Assembly (NCBI RefSeq): GCF_020520285.1
Contig: NZ_CP084742.1
Coordinates: 3,224,001 to 3,288,000 of the forward strand
Length of the DNA: 64,000 bases
From: Pseudomonas sp. L5B5
GTDB taxonomy: Bacteria > Pseudomonadota > Gammaproteobacteria > Pseudomonadales > Pseudomonadaceae
Direction: 5' to 3'
The position numbers were made by a program, and so were the translations under genes. Positions 8,723 to 19,044 of this stretch are shown one piece after another; position 1 is the stretch's first letter, and the number at the start of each line of letters is the position of its first letter. Below the pieces are notes generated by a model. The model was not told the DNA's origin, made no database searches, and was given only the letters and a program-made list of their open reading frames with translations.

Positions 8723-9244
8723 TCAGCCCGTCGCCGTTCCTTTTCTCAAGCAGGCGCCTGTCCGCCCGACATCGATAAGGTCTTTCAGACGTTCAAGGAT
8801 ATCGAACTCTTTCACTTCCCCATCCTTGGTAATGATCATCTTGTTCTTGATCAGCCAAAGATGCCCTTCCCTGTCTTGATTGGGGATTACGGTAACTACG
8901 ATAGTAAAGTCCGGATTCTCCGGAGGAACCCCGTACACCCTGGCTTTGCTGAAATTGAAAGTGAGTTGATTATCATCATTGGGCGAGACGTCTTGCGCAC
9001 TGACAACAGGCAGCCCGGCTTTTGCCGCTGATGGCAACTTGGCGGAATACACCACCTTTCCCATGCTGGCCTGTTTGGTTATTTCCAGAAAATAGTGCTC
9101 CAGGTCCTTGGTATTCGCTGGAGTCGTGCATTCTTCGCCTTCGGCGGCGAAGTACTGCCCCTCAAATTCATAGGAGGGGCCTTTCTCACAGCCTGCAAGG
9201 GCCAGCGACACCACACCGAACACAGCCAACTTCCACTTCTTCAC
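8723..9244 (-). CDS. orphan lipoprotein, function unknown
   Basis: From a GTG start preceded by GGAG at 8 bases, the 173-residue product has a short basic N-terminus (VKKWK), a hydrophobic segment and the lipobox LALAGC, with the lipidated Cys at residue 19. Residues +2/+3 are Glu-Lys, which predicts outer-membrane sorting. The mature part contains two further Cys residues. I do not recognise the domain (EFEGQYFAAEGEECTTP...). Longer in-frame starts at 9274 and 9283 would place 10-13 extra residues before the signal and have poorer ribosome sites. The surrounding DNA is gene-poor and looks accessory. Confidence 0.7.
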   Translation of the reverse strand: MKKWKLAVFGVVSLALAGCEKGPSYEFEGQYFAAEGEECTTPANTKDLEHYFLEITKQASMGKVVYSAKLPSAAKAGLPVVSAQDVSPNDDNQLTFNFSKARVYGVPPENPDFTIVVTVIPNQDREGHLWLIKNKMIITKDGEVKEFDILERLKDLIDVGRTGACLRKGTATG

Positions 9245-9308
9245 ACGGGACGCTCCATGATTTCTGGCTGTCATTATGCGCAATACCCCTAGCGGCTACT
9301 ATCCGCTT

Positions 9309-9568
9309 CATGATCAGCCGGGGGATGATCAACCGGGCCCAAAACTCGTCCGGACACAAAGCGCATAAACCCAGTAGCGCCGAGCACATGGCTGAGGCCC
9401 GGTACATGATGCAGGCTAAATACAGGCAACCTCTTGGTTGATGCAGTTATCTCTGGCTTGCCGGCATCCGTAAACCAGACGTCATTCAACAAGCAACTAG
9501 AAGAGCGCTCAGCTCAAATAATCAGGAGAAGCCTGGAGCTTATGGAGCAAGTTGGGGTAACTGTTTAG
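9309..9568 (+). pseudogene. possible frame-broken ORF
   Basis: Two consecutive open stretches on the plus strand both read like protein but lie in different frames. The first runs from ATG 9309 (MISRGMINRAQ...AEHMAEARYMMQAKY) to a stop at 9439. The second, open from 9410 to a stop at 9566, gives GNLLVDAVISGLPASVNQ and then LEERSAQIIRRSLELMEQVG with no proper start. A single indel near 9410-9440 would join them into about 85 residues. I recognise no family. It may be a decayed gene between the orphan lipoprotein and tRNA-Thr, or chance. Confidence 0.3.
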
Positions 9569-9720
9569 TACGGTTTTTGGATAAAACACGCAAACTCGAC
9601 ATGGTGGCTACAGCTGTCTGCCGATGTTTTTAATTCGGTGTCTTTCGAGGGCGTTCATTTATCGCCAAGCGGAAGTTCTTGAAGGGCGTAGGCAGTCATG
9701 ATCTGCCCTGACCTGCTATC

Positions 9721-9796
9721 TGGTGCCGGAGACAGGAATCGAACCTGCGACCTTCGCGTTACGAGTGCGCTGCTCTACCGACTGAGCTACACCGGC
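9721..9796 (-). tRNA. tRNA-Thr (anticodon CGU)
   Basis: The reverse complement folds as a 76-nt tRNA with a GCCGGTG...CACCGGC-type acceptor, an encoded CCA end, a D-arm AGCTCAGTCGGTAGAGC, an anticodon loop CTCGTAA (anticodon CGT in DNA) and a T-arm GGTTCGATTCC. It closely resembles E. coli tRNA-Thr(CGU). It reads the ACG codon and lies downstream of pnp in the same direction, beyond the pnp terminator. Confidence 0.95.
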
Positions 9797-9864
9797 GTCG
9801 GCTAAACCTAGCACCGGCATCCGGGACGCGCCAGGCAAAGCAGCAGATGCGAGCCGCAGATAGC

Positions 9865-9889
9865 AAAACGCCCCGAACCAGTCGGGGCG
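9865..9889 (-). terminator. intrinsic terminator of pnp
   Basis: On the minus strand CGCCCCGA pairs with TCGGGGCG and is followed by TTTT. It lies about 30 bases after the pnp stop and closes the metY-rimP-to-pnp block. Confidence 0.85.
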
Positions 9890-9919
9890 TCTGCTGTTCA
9901 GCTTAAGGCTGGCGGGGGA

Positions 9920-12025
9920 TTAAACGCCCGAAGCCTTGGCTGCTGCCACGTCCTTGATGGACAGCTTGATACGGCCGCGGTTGTCCACGTCCAGTACCAG
10001 CACTTCCACTTCCTGGCCTTCTTTCAGGATGTCGGTGACTTTCTCTACGCGAGCGTCGCTCAGCATGGAGATGTGCACCAGACCGTCCTTGCCAGGCAGG
10101 ATGTTGACGAAGGCGCCGAAGTCGACGATGCGCTCAACCTTGCCGACGTAGATCTTGCCGATCTCAGCCTCTGCGGTGATGCCCAGGACGCGCTGGCGCG
10201 CGGCCTCTGCCGCTTCCTTGGTTTCACCGAAGATCTTGATCGAACCATCGTCTTCGATATCGATCGAGGCCTTGGTTTCTTCGCAGATCGCACGGATGGT
10301 CGCGCCGCCTTTACCGATGACGTCACGGATCTTGTCGGTATCGATCTTCATCGCGATCATGGTCGGAGCGTTGGCCGACAGCTCGGTACGGGATTGACCG
10401 ATGACCTGGTTCATCTGACCGAGGATGTTCAGGCGAGCTTCCAGGGCCTGGCCCAGGGCGATCTCCATGATTTCTTCGGTGATGCCCTTGATCTTGATGT
10501 CCATCTGCAGCGCGGTGACGCCCTTGGCGGTACCGGCTACCTTGAAGTCCATGTCGCCCAGGTGGTCTTCGTCGCCCAGGATGTCGGTCAGGACGGCGAA
10601 CTTCTCGCCTTCTTTAACCAGACCCATGGCGATACCGGCAACCGGTGCCTTCATCGGCACACCCGCGTCCATCAGGGCCAGGGAAGCACCGCAAACGGAA
10701 GCCATCGAGCTGGAACCGTTGGACTCGGTGATTTCCGATACCACGCGGATGGTGTACGGGAACACGTCAGCGGCAGGCAGCATGGCCTGAACGGAACGAC
10801 GGGCCAGACGGCCGTGGCCGATTTCGCGACGACCAGCGCCACCCATGCGACCACACTCGCCTACCGAGAACGGCGGGAAGTTGTAGTGCAGCATGAACGG
10901 GTCTTTTTTCTCGCCTTCCAGGGTATCCAGCAGCTGCGCGTCACGGGCGGTGCCCAGAGTGGCAACGACCAGCGCCTGGGTTTCACCACGGGTGAACAGG
11001 GCCGAACCGTGGGTCTTGGCCAGGACGCCGACTTCGATGTTCAGCGGACGTACGGTGCGGGTGTCGCGGCCGTCGATACGTGGCTTGCCGTTGACGATGT
11101 TTTCGCGAACGGTGCGGTATTCGATTTCGCCGAAAGCGGCTTTGACTTCAGCGGAAGTCGGCTGGCCTTCTTCACCGGACAGCTTGGCAACCACTTGGTC
11201 CTTCAGCTCGCCCAGGCGAGCGTAACGGTCGGCCTTGACGGTGATGGTGTAGGCCTGGGAGATCGCTTCACCGAACTCGGCACGGATAGCGCCCAGCAGT
11301 TCGGTCGCTTCGGCTTGCGGAGCCCAGGTCCAGGTTGGCTTGGCGGCTTCGGCAGCCAGTTCCTTGACAGCCTTGATCACCGACTGGAATTCGTCGTGGG
11401 CGAACAGTACGGCGCCCAGCATCTGGTCTTCGGTCAGCTCTTTGGCTTCCGATTCAACCATCAGTACGGCTTCTTCGGTACCGGCCACGACCATGTCCAG
11501 GCTAGATGCCTGAAGCTGCTCGTAGGTCGGGTTCAGCAGGTAGCCGGTGCTTTCGTGGAATGCCACGCGAGCGGCGCCGATCGGGCCGTCGAAAGGAATG
11601 CCGGAGATCGCCAGGGCAGCCGAGGTACCGATCATCGCAGCGATGTCCGGATCGGTCTTCTTGCTGGTGGAAACCACGGTGCAGACAACCTGCACTTCGT
11701 TCATGAAGCCTTCTGGGAACAGAGGGCGGATCGGACGGTCGATCAGACGCGAGGTCAGGGTTTCTTTCTCGGAAGGGCGGCCTTCACGCTTGAAGAAACC
11801 GCCAGGGATCTTACCGGCAGCGTAAGTCTTTTCCTGGTAGTGAACGGACAGAGGGAAGAAGCCCTTGCCTGGATCCGCTTGCTTGGCGCCAACCACGGTC
11901 ACCAATACGCTGACGTCGTCGTCAACGGTGACCAATACTGCGCCGGAGGCCTGACGGGCGATACGGCCAGTCTCGAGGGTTACGGTCGACTGACCGAACT
12001 GGAATTTTTTGATTACCGGGTTCAC
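9920..12025 (-). CDS. pnp: polynucleotide phosphorylase
   Basis: This 3'-to-5' phosphorolytic exoribonuclease degrades mRNA and is a degradosome partner of RNase E. The 701-residue protein has the full layout: two RNase PH-like domains (about 1-230 and 320-545), with [12 protein letters not shown] in the first and [17 protein letters not shown] in the second. A KH domain at about 555-610 ([23 protein letters not shown]) and an S1 domain at about 620-690 ([26 protein letters not shown]) follow. Length equals the family norm. A 15-bp hairpin between rpsO and pnp matches the site used in E. coli for RNase III cleavage and PNPase autoregulation. Confidence 0.97.
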   Translation of the reverse strand: MNPVIKKFQFGQSTVTLETGRIARQASGAVLVTVDDDVSVLVTVVGAKQADPGKGFFPLSVHYQEKTYAAGKIPGGFFKREGRPSEKETLTSRLIDRPIRPLFPEGFMNEVQVVCTVVSTSKKTDPDIAAMIGTSAALAISGIPFDGPIGAARVAFHESTGYLLNPTYEQLQASSLDMVVAGTEEAVLMVESEAKELTEDQMLGAVLFAHDEFQSVIKAVKELAAEAAKPTWTWAPQAEATELLGAIRAEFGEAISQAYTITVKADRYARLGELKDQVVAKLSGEEGQPTSAEVKAAFGEIEYRTVRENIVNGKPRIDGRDTRTVRPLNIEVGVLAKTHGSALFTRGETQALVVATLGTARDAQLLDTLEGEKKDPFMLHYNFPPFSVGECGRMGGAGRREIGHGRLARRSVQAMLPAADVFPYTIRVVSEITESNGSSSMASVCGASLALMDAGVPMKAPVAGIAMGLVKEGEKFAVLTDILGDEDHLGDMDFKVAGTAKGVTALQMDIKIKGITEEIMEIALGQALEARLNILGQMNQVIGQSRTELSANAPTMIAMKIDTDKIRDVIGKGGATIRAICEETKASIDIEDDGSIKIFGETKEAAEAARQRVLGITAEAEIGKIYVGKVERIVDFGAFVNILPGKDGLVHISMLSDARVEKVTDILKEGQEVEVLVLDVDNRGRIKLSIKDVAAAKASGV

Positions 12026-12157
12026 GGTGTCCTACCTTCTTTGTGGCTCTTGGGGAAACTTGATTCTTGCGAAATTCTTGGGCAATACCGGGAATCGGCC
12101 CAGCCTTTATTGTCCAGGTAAAACGGTGAAGCAGATAAAACTTGAGGCTGGAAGCCT

Positions 12158-12192
12158 GCCATACGCCAGCGGAAAAACCGCTGACGCATGGC
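12158..12192 (-). promoter_or_regulatory. rpsO-pnp intercistronic hairpin (RNase III-type processing site)
   Basis: On the transcribed strand a 15-nt arm GCCATGCGTCAGCGG pairs completely with CCGCTGGCGTATGGC (two G-U pairs) around a loop of five U. A second small stem (AGGCT-TCC-AGCCT) followed by CAAGTTTT lies just beyond and could terminate some rpsO transcripts. In E. coli the equivalent stem is cut by RNase III, giving PNPase control of its own mRNA. Confidence 0.7.
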
Positions 12193-12222
12193 AAACAACC
12201 AACCTCATAGCGCAATCGCTGA

Positions 12223-12492
12223 TTAGCGACGCAGACCCAGGCGGCCGATCAGAGTCTGATAACGACCCAGATCCTTGCCTTTCAGGTAGTCCAGCAGCTT
12301 ACGGCGCTGGTTTACCATGCGGATCAGACCACGACGGGAGTGGTGATCTTTACCGTTGGCCTTGAAGTGACCTTGCAGCTTGTTGATGTTGTGGGTCAGC
12401 AGTGCAACTTGCACTTCTGGCGAACCAGTGTCACCAACAGCTTGCTGGTAGTCAGCAACGATTTGTGCTTTTTCTTGAACGTCGAGAGCCAT
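12223..12492 (-). CDS. rpsO: 30S ribosomal protein S15
   Basis: The 89-residue protein binds the central domain of 16S rRNA and nucleates assembly of the platform. It starts [16 protein letters not shown] and carries the conserved [20 protein letters not shown] region and the C-terminal [12 protein letters not shown]; the length is standard. The 115-base leader upstream contains a small stem (CAGGGA-N4-TCCCTG at 12542-12557) that could take part in S15 autoregulation. It lies between truB and pnp, the conserved order. Confidence 0.98.
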   Translation of the reverse strand: MALDVQEKAQIVADYQQAVGDTGSPEVQVALLTHNINKLQGHFKANGKDHHSRRGLIRMVNQRRKLLDYLKGKDLGRYQTLIGRLGLRR

Positions 12493-12607
12493 GAGGCAAT
12501 CCTTTTTTCAGGAAACCACCCAAAGGGCAGTTTCAACAGGCCAGGGACAAATCCCTGTATCTAAAAATGAGTGTTGACCGTGCCTGTTAACAGCCACACT
12601 CGTTCGG

Positions 12608-13528
12608 TCATTCTGACCGAATCAGTCGACGCGGCGCGATGCGCCCGTCTTCGCTCACTTCACCGATACCGATGAAACGACCGTTGTGATCCTGTACCCG
12701 CACCATGCCGAACTTCGGTGCATCGGGAGCGCGCACCGGCTGGCCGTTGAGCCAGTAGAACGCGCTGTGTTCCGAGAACTGCAGCAGCGGCCAATCCAGC
12801 AGGCCACTGTCCGATGGCATCAGGAAGCGATCTACCGCTTCATTGCCGCCCTCGGCATGCACTGCTTCAAGCTCTTCCAGGGTGACCGTCTGGGCCAGGC
12901 TGAAAGGTCCGGCCTGGGTCCGCCGCAGTTCCGCAACGTAAGCACCACAGCCCAGTTTTTCACCGATATCTTCCACCAGGGTACGGATATAGGTGCCTTT
13001 GCTGCAGTCCACCGCCAGACGGGCAGTGTCGCCTTCGCAGGCGAGTAATTCCAAGCGCGCAATAGTAACAGAACGCGGTTCACGCTCCACCACTTCCCCT
13101 GCACGAGCCAATTTGTAGAGTGGCTGGCCATCACGCTTGAGGGCGGAGTACATCGGCGGTATCTGTTTGATTTCGCCGCGAAATTCCGGCAATACCGCTT
13201 CAATGTCGGCACGACCAACGGTCACCTCGCGAGTCTGCAAAACTTCACCTTCAGCGTCCGCCGTGGTGGTGGTCTTGCCTAGCTGTGCCAGGGTCTCGTA
13301 ACCCTTATCGGAATCGAGCAGGTATTGCGAGAACTTGGTCGCCTCGCCGAAGCACAACGGCAGGACGCCAGTGGCCAAGGGGTCGAGGCTGCCGGTGTGA
13401 CCGGCCTTCTCGGCATTGAGCAACCAGCGGACCTTCTGCAAGGCCGCATTGGAGGTGAAGCCCAGCGGCTTATCCAGAAGGATGATGCCGCTGACGTTAC
13501 GACGGATACGCTTGACCTGAGCCACCAT
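12608..13528 (-). CDS. truB: tRNA pseudouridine(55) synthase
   Basis: The enzyme makes pseudouridine at position 55 in the T-loop of tRNAs. The 306-residue protein has the catalytic motif [15 protein letters not shown] with nucleophile Asp49, the [17 protein letters not shown] motif (here [13 protein letters not shown], about residue 172 on), and a C-terminal PUA-like part. The ATG directly abuts the rbfA stop codon with no spacer, so it is translated in tight coupling with rbfA. Confidence 0.97.
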   Translation of the reverse strand: MVAQVKRIRRNVSGIILLDKPLGFTSNAALQKVRWLLNAEKAGHTGSLDPLATGVLPLCFGEATKFSQYLLDSDKGYETLAQLGKTTTTADAEGEVLQTREVTVGRADIEAVLPEFRGEIKQIPPMYSALKRDGQPLYKLARAGEVVEREPRSVTIARLELLACEGDTARLAVDCSKGTYIRTLVEDIGEKLGCGAYVAELRRTQAGPFSLAQTVTLEELEAVHAEGGNEAVDRFLMPSDSGLLDWPLLQFSEHSAFYWLNGQPVRAPDAPKFGMVRVQDHNGRFIGIGEVSEDGRIAPRRLIRSE

Positions 13529-13930
13529 TTACTCCTTGGCGTCTTCAGGGGCAGGCGCGTCGCCATGCTGGCTGTCTTCAGCCACGGCACGCTCGATCAG
13601 GGCCGACAGATGCGCCCCGCGAGCCACGCTCTCATCGTAATGGAAGTGCAGTTGCGGCACGCTGCGCAGCTTCATTTCCCGGGCCAGCTGCATGCGCAGG
13701 AAGCCTGCCGCCGAGTTCAGCACCTTGATGCTCTGGGCGATTTCTTCTGCGTTTTCCTGGCCCATCACGGTGATGAAGATCTTCGCGTGGCCGACGTCGC
13801 GGCTGACTTCCACGGCGGTGATGGTCACCAGGCCGACACGTGGATCCTTGACTTCACGACGGATCAATTGCGCCAGTTCGCGCTGCATCTGATCCCCGAT
13901 GCGTTGGGTACGGCTGTATTCTTTTGCCAT
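13529..13930 (-). CDS. rbfA: ribosome-binding factor A
   Basis: RbfA is a KH-like 30S maturation factor that acts on the 5' end of 16S rRNA and is needed for cold adaptation. The 133-residue protein begins [30 protein letters not shown] and contains [21 protein letters not shown] and [12 protein letters not shown], all typical. The acidic, alanine-rich C-terminal tail ([11 protein letters not shown]) is the usual variable extension. It is co-transcribed with infB and truB. Confidence 0.97.
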   Translation of the reverse strand: MAKEYSRTQRIGDQMQRELAQLIRREVKDPRVGLVTITAVEVSRDVGHAKIFITVMGQENAEEIAQSIKVLNSAAGFLRMQLAREMKLRSVPQLHFHYDESVARGAHLSALIERAVAEDSQHGDAPAPEDAKE

Positions 13931-13984
13931 GTCTTGTTACCTGTTACTGCCTCACGGTGAAACCCGTGTGGTCTGAAAGCGGCA

Positions 13985-14018
13985 AACGCCCGGCCTGGCA
14001 GAAGCCGGACCGGGCGTT
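13985..14018 (-). terminator. hairpin between infB and rbfA
   Basis: Exact 9-base arms AACGCCCGG and CCGGGCGTT enclose a 16-base loop that can fold further (CCGGC/GCC). There is no long uridine run, so it is more likely a processing or attenuating structure inside the operon than a complete stop. Confidence 0.55.
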
Positions 14019-14089
14019 GCGTTTAGAGGCCGCTGGCGGTGCCGTGCATGCACATGCGACGGTCTGCCAGGGCTCTTGAAGTACGCGAG

Positions 14090-16612
14090 TTAGAGGCTGC
14101 GAGCAACCTGGACCTTCTCGAAGACTTCGATCTTGTCACCGACTTTGACGTCGTTGTAGCTCTTCACGCCAATACCGCATTCCATGCCGGCACGGACTTC
14201 GGAAGCGTCATCCTTGAAGCGGCGCAGGGATTCCAGCTCGCCTTCGAAGATCACGATGTCTTCACGCAGCACGCGGATCGGACGGTTACGGTGCACGACA
14301 CCTTCGATGACCATGCAACCGGCGATCGCACCAAACTTCGGCGAGCGGAATACGTCGCGAACTTCGGCAATACCCAGGATGTTCTCCCGGACGTCGCTGC
14401 CCAACATACCGGTCAAGGCCTTCTTGACGTCTTCGATGATGTCGTAGATCACGTTGTAGTAACGCATATCCAGACCTTCCTGCTCGACGATCTTCCGGGC
14501 GCCGGCATCGGCACGCACGTTGAAGCCGAACAGTACAGCGCTGGAGGCCAGTGCCAGGTTGGCGTCGCTCTCGGTGATACCACCGACACCGCCGCCGACG
14601 ACGCGCACTTGCACTTCGTCGTTGCCCAGGCCGTTGAGCGCGCCTTGCAGAGCTTCCAGGGAACCACGGACGTCGGACTTGAGGACGATGTTGAGCGTCT
14701 TCTTCTCTTCCTGGCCCATGTTCTCGAAGATGTTTTCCAGCTTGCCGGCATGAGCACGGGCCAGCTTGACCTCGCGGAACTTGCCTTGACGGAACAGAGC
14801 CACTTCACGGGCTTTCTTCTCGTCGGCCACTACGCTCATTTCGTCGCCAGCGTCCGGGGTACCGTCCAGGCCGAGGATCTCGACAGGGATGGAAGGACCG
14901 GCTTCCTTGATCGGCTTGCCGTTCTCGTCGAGCATGGCGCGCACGCGGCCATAGTTCGAACCGACCAGCACCATGTCGCCCTGACGCAGGGTACCGTCCT
15001 GAACCAGCACGGTAGCAACCGGACCACGTCCCTTGTCGAGACGGGACTCGACCACCACGCCACGGCCAGGAGCCGAAGGCATCGCAGTGAGCTCCAGTAC
15101 TTCGGCCTGCAGCAGGACGGCTTCGAGCAGATCGTCTACGCCAGTACCCATCTTCGCGGAAACCGGTACGAATGGAGTATCACCACCCCACTCTTCCGAA
15201 GTCACGCCGTGGGTCGAAAGCTCGCTGCGGATACGGTCCAGGTCAGCGCCTGGCTTGTCGATCTTGTTCACCGCGACTACCAGCGGAACACCAGCAGCCT
15301 GAGCGTGCTGGACGGCTTCGATGGTTTGCGGCATCACGCCGTCGTCTGCCGCGACCACCAGGATCACGATGTCGGTAGCCTTGGCACCACGGGCACGCAT
15401 TGCGGTAAACGCGGCGTGGCCAGGGGTGTCGAGGAAGGTGACCATGCCACGCTCGGTTTCCACGTGGTAGGCACCGATGTGCTGGGTAATGCCACCGGCC
15501 TCGCCCGCGGCCACTTTGGCACGACGGATGTAGTCCAACAGCGAGGTCTTGCCATGGTCAACGTGACCCATCACGGTCACGACCGGTGCACGAGAAACTG
15601 CCTCACCTTCGAACTTCAGGGACTCGGCCAGGGAATCTTCCAGGGCAGTGTCGCTGACCAGGGTCACCTTGTGGCCCAGCTCCTCGGCAACCAGCTGGGC
15701 AGTTTCCTGGTCCAGTACCTGGTTGATGGTGGCCGGGGTGCCCAGCTTGAACATGAACTTGATGACTTCAGCAGCCTTGACCGACATCTGCTGGGCCAAT
15801 TCGCCCACAGTGATGGTCTCGCCGATCTGCACGTCACGGATTACCGGCCCGGTCGGGTTCTGGAAACCGTGAGCGTTGCGTTTCTTCAGCTTGGCCTTGC
15901 CACGGCCACCACGACGGAAGCCATCGCTTTCTTCGTCGGTAGTACGTGGGGCAACACGAGGCGCAGGAGCCTTTTCCTTGACCGAAGCACGATGCGGAGC
16001 GTTCTTGCGATCGCCATCACCGCTACGGCGGTTATCGTCGTTGCGGGGCTTGTCTGGACGGCGCTGCTCATCTTTCTTGCGTGCGTCAGCTGCAGGAGCC
16101 GCAACTGCCGCAGCGGCCGCTGGAGCTTCTTGCACAGCCTCCACCACAGGCGCTGGAGCAGGTGCTGCTTGCGCGGCAACTGGCTCGGCAGCCGGAGCAG
16201 GCTGGCGACGCGCTTCTTCTTCGGCGCGACGCTTGGCTTCTTCTTCAGCCTTTTGACGGGCAGCATTTTCTACTGCGCGACGCTCTTCCAGTTCACGCTG
16301 ACGCTCGGCTTCGATTTCTTCCGGGCTGCGCTGCACGAAGACTTTCTTCTTGCGCACTTCAACACTGATGCTCTTGCTGCCAGCAACACGCAGGGTGCTG
16401 GTGGTCTTGCGCTGCAAAGTGATCTTGCGTGGTTCTTCCACTTTCGCCTTGTGGCTGCTTTTCAGGTGAGTCAGCAATGACTGCTTCTCGCTGTCGCTCA
16501 CATGTTCCTCGGCGGCGGTGTGCGGCAGACCTGCCTCACGCATCTGCTGCAGCAGGCGCTCTACCGGTGTTTTGACCTCATCGGCCAGTTGTTTCACCGT
16601 GACTTGCGTCAT
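14090..16612 (-). CDS. infB: translation initiation factor IF-2
   Basis: This GTPase brings fMet-tRNA to the 30S subunit and promotes subunit joining. The 840-residue protein has an N-terminal IF2N domain (1-50). A long charged and Ala/Pro-rich linker follows (about 95-235, rich in [12 protein letters not shown] and PAPAAEP), with a second IF2N-like domain at about 260-310. The G domain carries GHVDHGKT (349-356), DTPGH (395-399) and NKID (449-452). C-terminal domains run to the end. The upstream gene nusA ends 26 bases before. Length is normal for Pseudomonas. Confidence 0.98.
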   Translation of the reverse strand: MTQVTVKQLADEVKTPVERLLQQMREAGLPHTAAEEHVSDSEKQSLLTHLKSSHKAKVEEPRKITLQRKTTSTLRVAGSKSISVEVRKKKVFVQRSPEEIEAERQRELEERRAVENAARQKAEEEAKRRAEEEARRQPAPAAEPVAAQAAPAPAPVVEAVQEAPAAAAAVAAPAADARKKDEQRRPDKPRNDDNRRSGDGDRKNAPHRASVKEKAPAPRVAPRTTDEESDGFRRGGRGKAKLKKRNAHGFQNPTGPVIRDVQIGETITVGELAQQMSVKAAEVIKFMFKLGTPATINQVLDQETAQLVAEELGHKVTLVSDTALEDSLAESLKFEGEAVSRAPVVTVMGHVDHGKTSLLDYIRRAKVAAGEAGGITQHIGAYHVETERGMVTFLDTPGHAAFTAMRARGAKATDIVILVVAADDGVMPQTIEAVQHAQAAGVPLVVAVNKIDKPGADLDRIRSELSTHGVTSEEWGGDTPFVPVSAKMGTGVDDLLEAVLLQAEVLELTAMPSAPGRGVVVESRLDKGRGPVATVLVQDGTLRQGDMVLVGSNYGRVRAMLDENGKPIKEAGPSIPVEILGLDGTPDAGDEMSVVADEKKAREVALFRQGKFREVKLARAHAGKLENIFENMGQEEKKTLNIVLKSDVRGSLEALQGALNGLGNDEVQVRVVGGGVGGITESDANLALASSAVLFGFNVRADAGARKIVEQEGLDMRYYNVIYDIIEDVKKALTGMLGSDVRENILGIAEVRDVFRSPKFGAIAGCMVIEGVVHRNRPIRVLREDIVIFEGELESLRRFKDDASEVRAGMECGIGVKSYNDVKVGDKIEVFEKVQVARSL

Positions 16613-16638
16613 GCACTTCTCTCCTCAGGCCGCGCCTA

Positions 16639-18120
16639 TTACTCGAACCAATGGGCTCGGGCGGCCATGATCAACTTGCCGGCACGATCATCGTCAATGC
16701 CGTCGATGTCGAGCAGGTCGTCAATAGACTGCTCGGCCAGGTCTTCGCGGGTAATTACGCCGCGCACCGCCAGTTCCATCGCCAAATCCTTGTCCATACC
16801 CTCAAGCGAGAGCAGGTCTTCGGCCGGATGGGCGTCTGCCAGCTTTTCCTCAGTAGCGATGGCTTTGGTCAACAAGCGATCCTTGGCCCGAGCGCGAAGC
16901 TCGTTGACGATGTCTTCGTCAAAGCCGTCGATGTTGAGCATTTCTTCCAACGGTACGTAGGCAATCTCTTCCAGGCTGGTGAAACCTTCATCTACCAGCA
17001 CCTGAGCCAGCTCTTCGTCGACTTCCAGCTCGTCGATGAAGTTGCGCAGGATGTCGCCGGTTTCTGCTTGTTGCTTAGCCTGGATGTCCGATTCGGTCAT
17101 CACGTTCAGGGTCCAGCCAGTCAACTGACTGGCCAGACGCACGTTCTGGCCACCGCGACCAATGGCCTGGGCCAGGTTGTCTGCGCCAACGGCGATGTCC
17201 ATGGCATGGGCATCTTCGTCGACGATGATTGCCGCGACTTCGGCCGGCGACATGGCGTTGATCACGAACTGCGCCGGGTTTTCATCCCACAGGACGATAT
17301 CCACACGCTCGCCACCCAACTCGCCGGAAACGGCCTGGACACGCGAACCGCGCATACCGATGCACGCGCCTTGCGGATCAATGCGCTTGTCCTTGGAGCG
17401 AACAGCAATCTTGGCGCGCGAACCCGGATCACGGGAAGCGGCCATGACTTCGATCAGGCCTTCGGCAATTTCCGGCACTTCGATACGGAACAGCTCGATC
17501 AGCATTTCCGGTGCAGTACGCGACAGGATCAGCTGCGGGCCGCGGTTCTCGGTGCGGATTTCCTTGAGCAGCGCGCGCAGGCGCACGCCAACCCGGAAAG
17601 TTTCACGGGAGATGATATCTTCGCGAGCCAGCAACGCCTCGGCGTTGTTGCCCAGGTCGACGATCACGTTGTCACGCGTCACCTTTTTCACGGTGCCGGA
17701 GATGATCTCGCCCAGACGCTCGCGGTAAGCGTCCACCACCTGCGCGCGCTCGGCTTCGCGAACTTTCTGCACGATGACCTGCTTGGCGGTCTGGGCAGCG
17801 ATGCGGCCGAACTCGATGGATTCGATTTTTTCCTCGATGACATCACCGACCTTGGCATCGGGATGAGTCTCGCGGGCCTTGCTCAGCCAGGTTTCTACCG
17901 CCGGATCATCCAGGTCGGCTTCATCGACCACCGTCCAGCGACGGAAAGTCTCGTAGGAACCAGTGTGGCGGTTGATTTCCACACGCAAGTCCACTTCGTC
18001 TTCAAAACGCTTCTTGGTAGCAGTGGCCAGGGCCAGCTCCAGCGCCTCAAAAATCACGCTCGCCGGTACACCCTTTTCATTGGATACCGACTCAACAACC
18101 AGCAGTACTTCTTTGCTCAT
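16639..18120 (-). CDS. nusA: transcription termination/antitermination factor NusA
   Basis: NusA binds RNA polymerase, stabilises hairpin-dependent pauses and takes part in rRNA antitermination. The 493-residue protein starts [17 protein letters not shown] (an in-frame upstream start adding seven residues, MRKARRT, is less likely because the ATG used is the family start). The order is an N-terminal polymerase-binding domain (1-130), S1 (about 135-200), KH1-KH2 (about 230-345; [35 protein letters not shown]), and two acidic C-terminal repeats (about 365-490; [18 protein letters not shown]). It is preceded by rimP. Confidence 0.97.
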   Translation of the reverse strand: MSKEVLLVVESVSNEKGVPASVIFEALELALATATKKRFEDEVDLRVEINRHTGSYETFRRWTVVDEADLDDPAVETWLSKARETHPDAKVGDVIEEKIESIEFGRIAAQTAKQVIVQKVREAERAQVVDAYRERLGEIISGTVKKVTRDNVIVDLGNNAEALLAREDIISRETFRVGVRLRALLKEIRTENRGPQLILSRTAPEMLIELFRIEVPEIAEGLIEVMAASRDPGSRAKIAVRSKDKRIDPQGACIGMRGSRVQAVSGELGGERVDIVLWDENPAQFVINAMSPAEVAAIIVDEDAHAMDIAVGADNLAQAIGRGGQNVRLASQLTGWTLNVMTESDIQAKQQAETGDILRNFIDELEVDEELAQVLVDEGFTSLEEIAYVPLEEMLNIDGFDEDIVNELRARAKDRLLTKAIATEEKLADAHPAEDLLSLEGMDKDLAMELAVRGVITREDLAEQSIDDLLDIDGIDDDRAGKLIMAARAHWFE

Positions 18121-18167
18121 CGTACGCCTCGCCTTTCGCAAGCCATTGGATCCGCGGGATCCGCGTC

Positions 18168-18626
18168 TCAGTCAAAACTGGGAATAATGTTGGCCTTGTC
18201 GATCATATCGATCGGCAACAGGAACTCATGGTCGTCCACTTGCACCACGACATCCTGCTCCTCCACCCCGCGGAGAAGGCCCTGGAAATTACGCCGACCT
18301 TCGAAGGGCGAGCGCAGTTTGATCTTCACTTGCTCACCGACATACTTGGCAAACTGTTCAAGACTGAACAGCGGGCGTTCCATGCCAGGAGAGGAAACTT
18401 CAAGGGTGTACTCAATGGAGATAGGATCTTCAACGTCCAGAACACCGCTGATTTGACGGCTGACGATGGCGCAATCGTCCACCAGCACACCGCCTTCCTT
18501 ATCGATATAGACGCGCAACAATGAATGGCGGCCCTGGGCCGAAAACTCGATGCCCCAGCATTCATAGCCAAGGGCCACGACCACCGGGGCCAACAAGGCC
18601 TGCAACTGTTCTAGCTTGCTCGACAC
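18168..18626 (-). CDS. rimP: ribosome maturation factor RimP
   Basis: RimP is needed for 30S subunit maturation. The 152-residue protein begins at a GTG ([14 protein letters not shown]) preceded by GAGGGGG at 5 bases. An ATG six codons earlier is rejected because that ribosome site lies downstream of it. Conserved parts include [36 protein letters not shown] and the C-terminal Sm-like barrel [13 protein letters not shown]...[13 protein letters not shown]. It is the first protein gene behind tRNA-fMet, as in the E. coli metY-rimP-nusA operon, and its leader is full of terminator-like hairpins. Confidence 0.96.
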   Translation of the reverse strand: MSSKLEQLQALLAPVVVALGYECWGIEFSAQGRHSLLRVYIDKEGGVLVDDCAIVSRQISGVLDVEDPISIEYTLEVSSPGMERPLFSLEQFAKYVGEQVKIKLRSPFEGRRNFQGLLRGVEEQDVVVQVDDHEFLLPIDMIDKANIIPSFD

Positions 18627-18656
18627 CTGAACCCCCTCGTGCATGCTTGTGCAAAT

Positions 18657-18678
18657 AAAAAATGGGCGAAACGCCCAT
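18657..18678 (-). terminator. strong intrinsic terminator just before rimP
   Basis: On the minus strand ATGGGCG-TTT-CGCCCAT is followed directly by a run of six T (TTTTTTATTT). The end of the uridine run is only about 30 bases before the rimP GTG, so transcripts arriving from tRNA-fMet should be largely stopped here unless antiterminated. Confidence 0.75.
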
Positions 18679-18684
18679 CACGGA

Positions 18685-18706
18685 AACGCCGTTGAATAGC
18701 GGCGTT
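18685..18706 (-). promoter_or_regulatory. second leader hairpin upstream of rimP
   Basis: AACGCCG and CGGCGTT (7-base exact arms, 8-base loop) precede the terminator by six bases. It may pause polymerase or compete with the neighbouring hairpin. Confidence 0.45.
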
Positions 18707-18724
18707 ATAAAGTGTCCAGTTAAC

Positions 18725-18746
18725 AAAAAGCCCCTGAAAAGGGGCT
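18725..18746 (-). terminator. intrinsic terminator after tRNA-fMet
   Basis: AGCCCC-TTTTCA-GGGGCT followed by TTTTT lies ten bases after the CCA end of tRNA-fMet in the transcribed direction. It would release the tRNA precursor, like the terminator behind metY in E. coli. Confidence 0.8.
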
Positions 18747-18756
18747 CCGCTAAAAC

Positions 18757-18833
<77 letters not shown>

Positions 18834-18900
18834 ACAAAGCTGGGGCGGAAGTATACGACTGATCCCTTTTTGGGTCAATGTAACCTTCCACCTACAAGAA

Positions 18901-18918
18901 AGCCCGCAACAGCGGGCT
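18901..18918 (-). terminator. terminator between tRNA-Leu and tRNA-fMet
   Basis: AGCCCGC-TGTT-GCGGGCT (minus strand) followed by TTCTT, twelve bases after the tRNA-Leu CCA end. Confidence 0.65.
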
Positions 18919-18929
18919 CTCCTGATAAT

Positions 18930-19015
18930 TGGTACCGAGAAGGGGACTCGAACCCCTACACCCTATGGGCACAACCACCTCAAGGTTGCGTGTCTACCAA
19001 TTCCACCACCTCGGC
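18930..19015 (-). tRNA. tRNA-Leu (anticodon GAG)
   Basis: This 86-nt class II tRNA has a long variable arm (TGCCCATAGGGTG), an anticodon loop TTGAGGT (GAG), a T-arm GGGGTTCGAGTCCCC and an encoded CCA. It is near-identical in plan to E. coli tRNA-Leu(GAG) and reads CUC/CUU. It lies between secG and tRNA-fMet. Confidence 0.96.
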
Positions 19016-19044
19016 ATAGACTACGTTACTGCATGAAACTCTTC

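Noticed and set aside
9289..9492. 67-codon minus-strand ORF near tRNA-Thr
   Set aside because: The composition is not protein-like and there is no ribosome site; the opposite strand holds the better, though broken, coding candidate.
10073..12121. A 682-codon plus-strand open frame across pnp
   Set aside because: It is a shadow of pnp; the minus strand gives a full-length polynucleotide phosphorylase with KH and S1 domains.
14039..16480. An 813-codon plus-strand open frame across infB
   Set aside because: It is antisense to IF-2, with composition driven by the opposite strand's codon bias.
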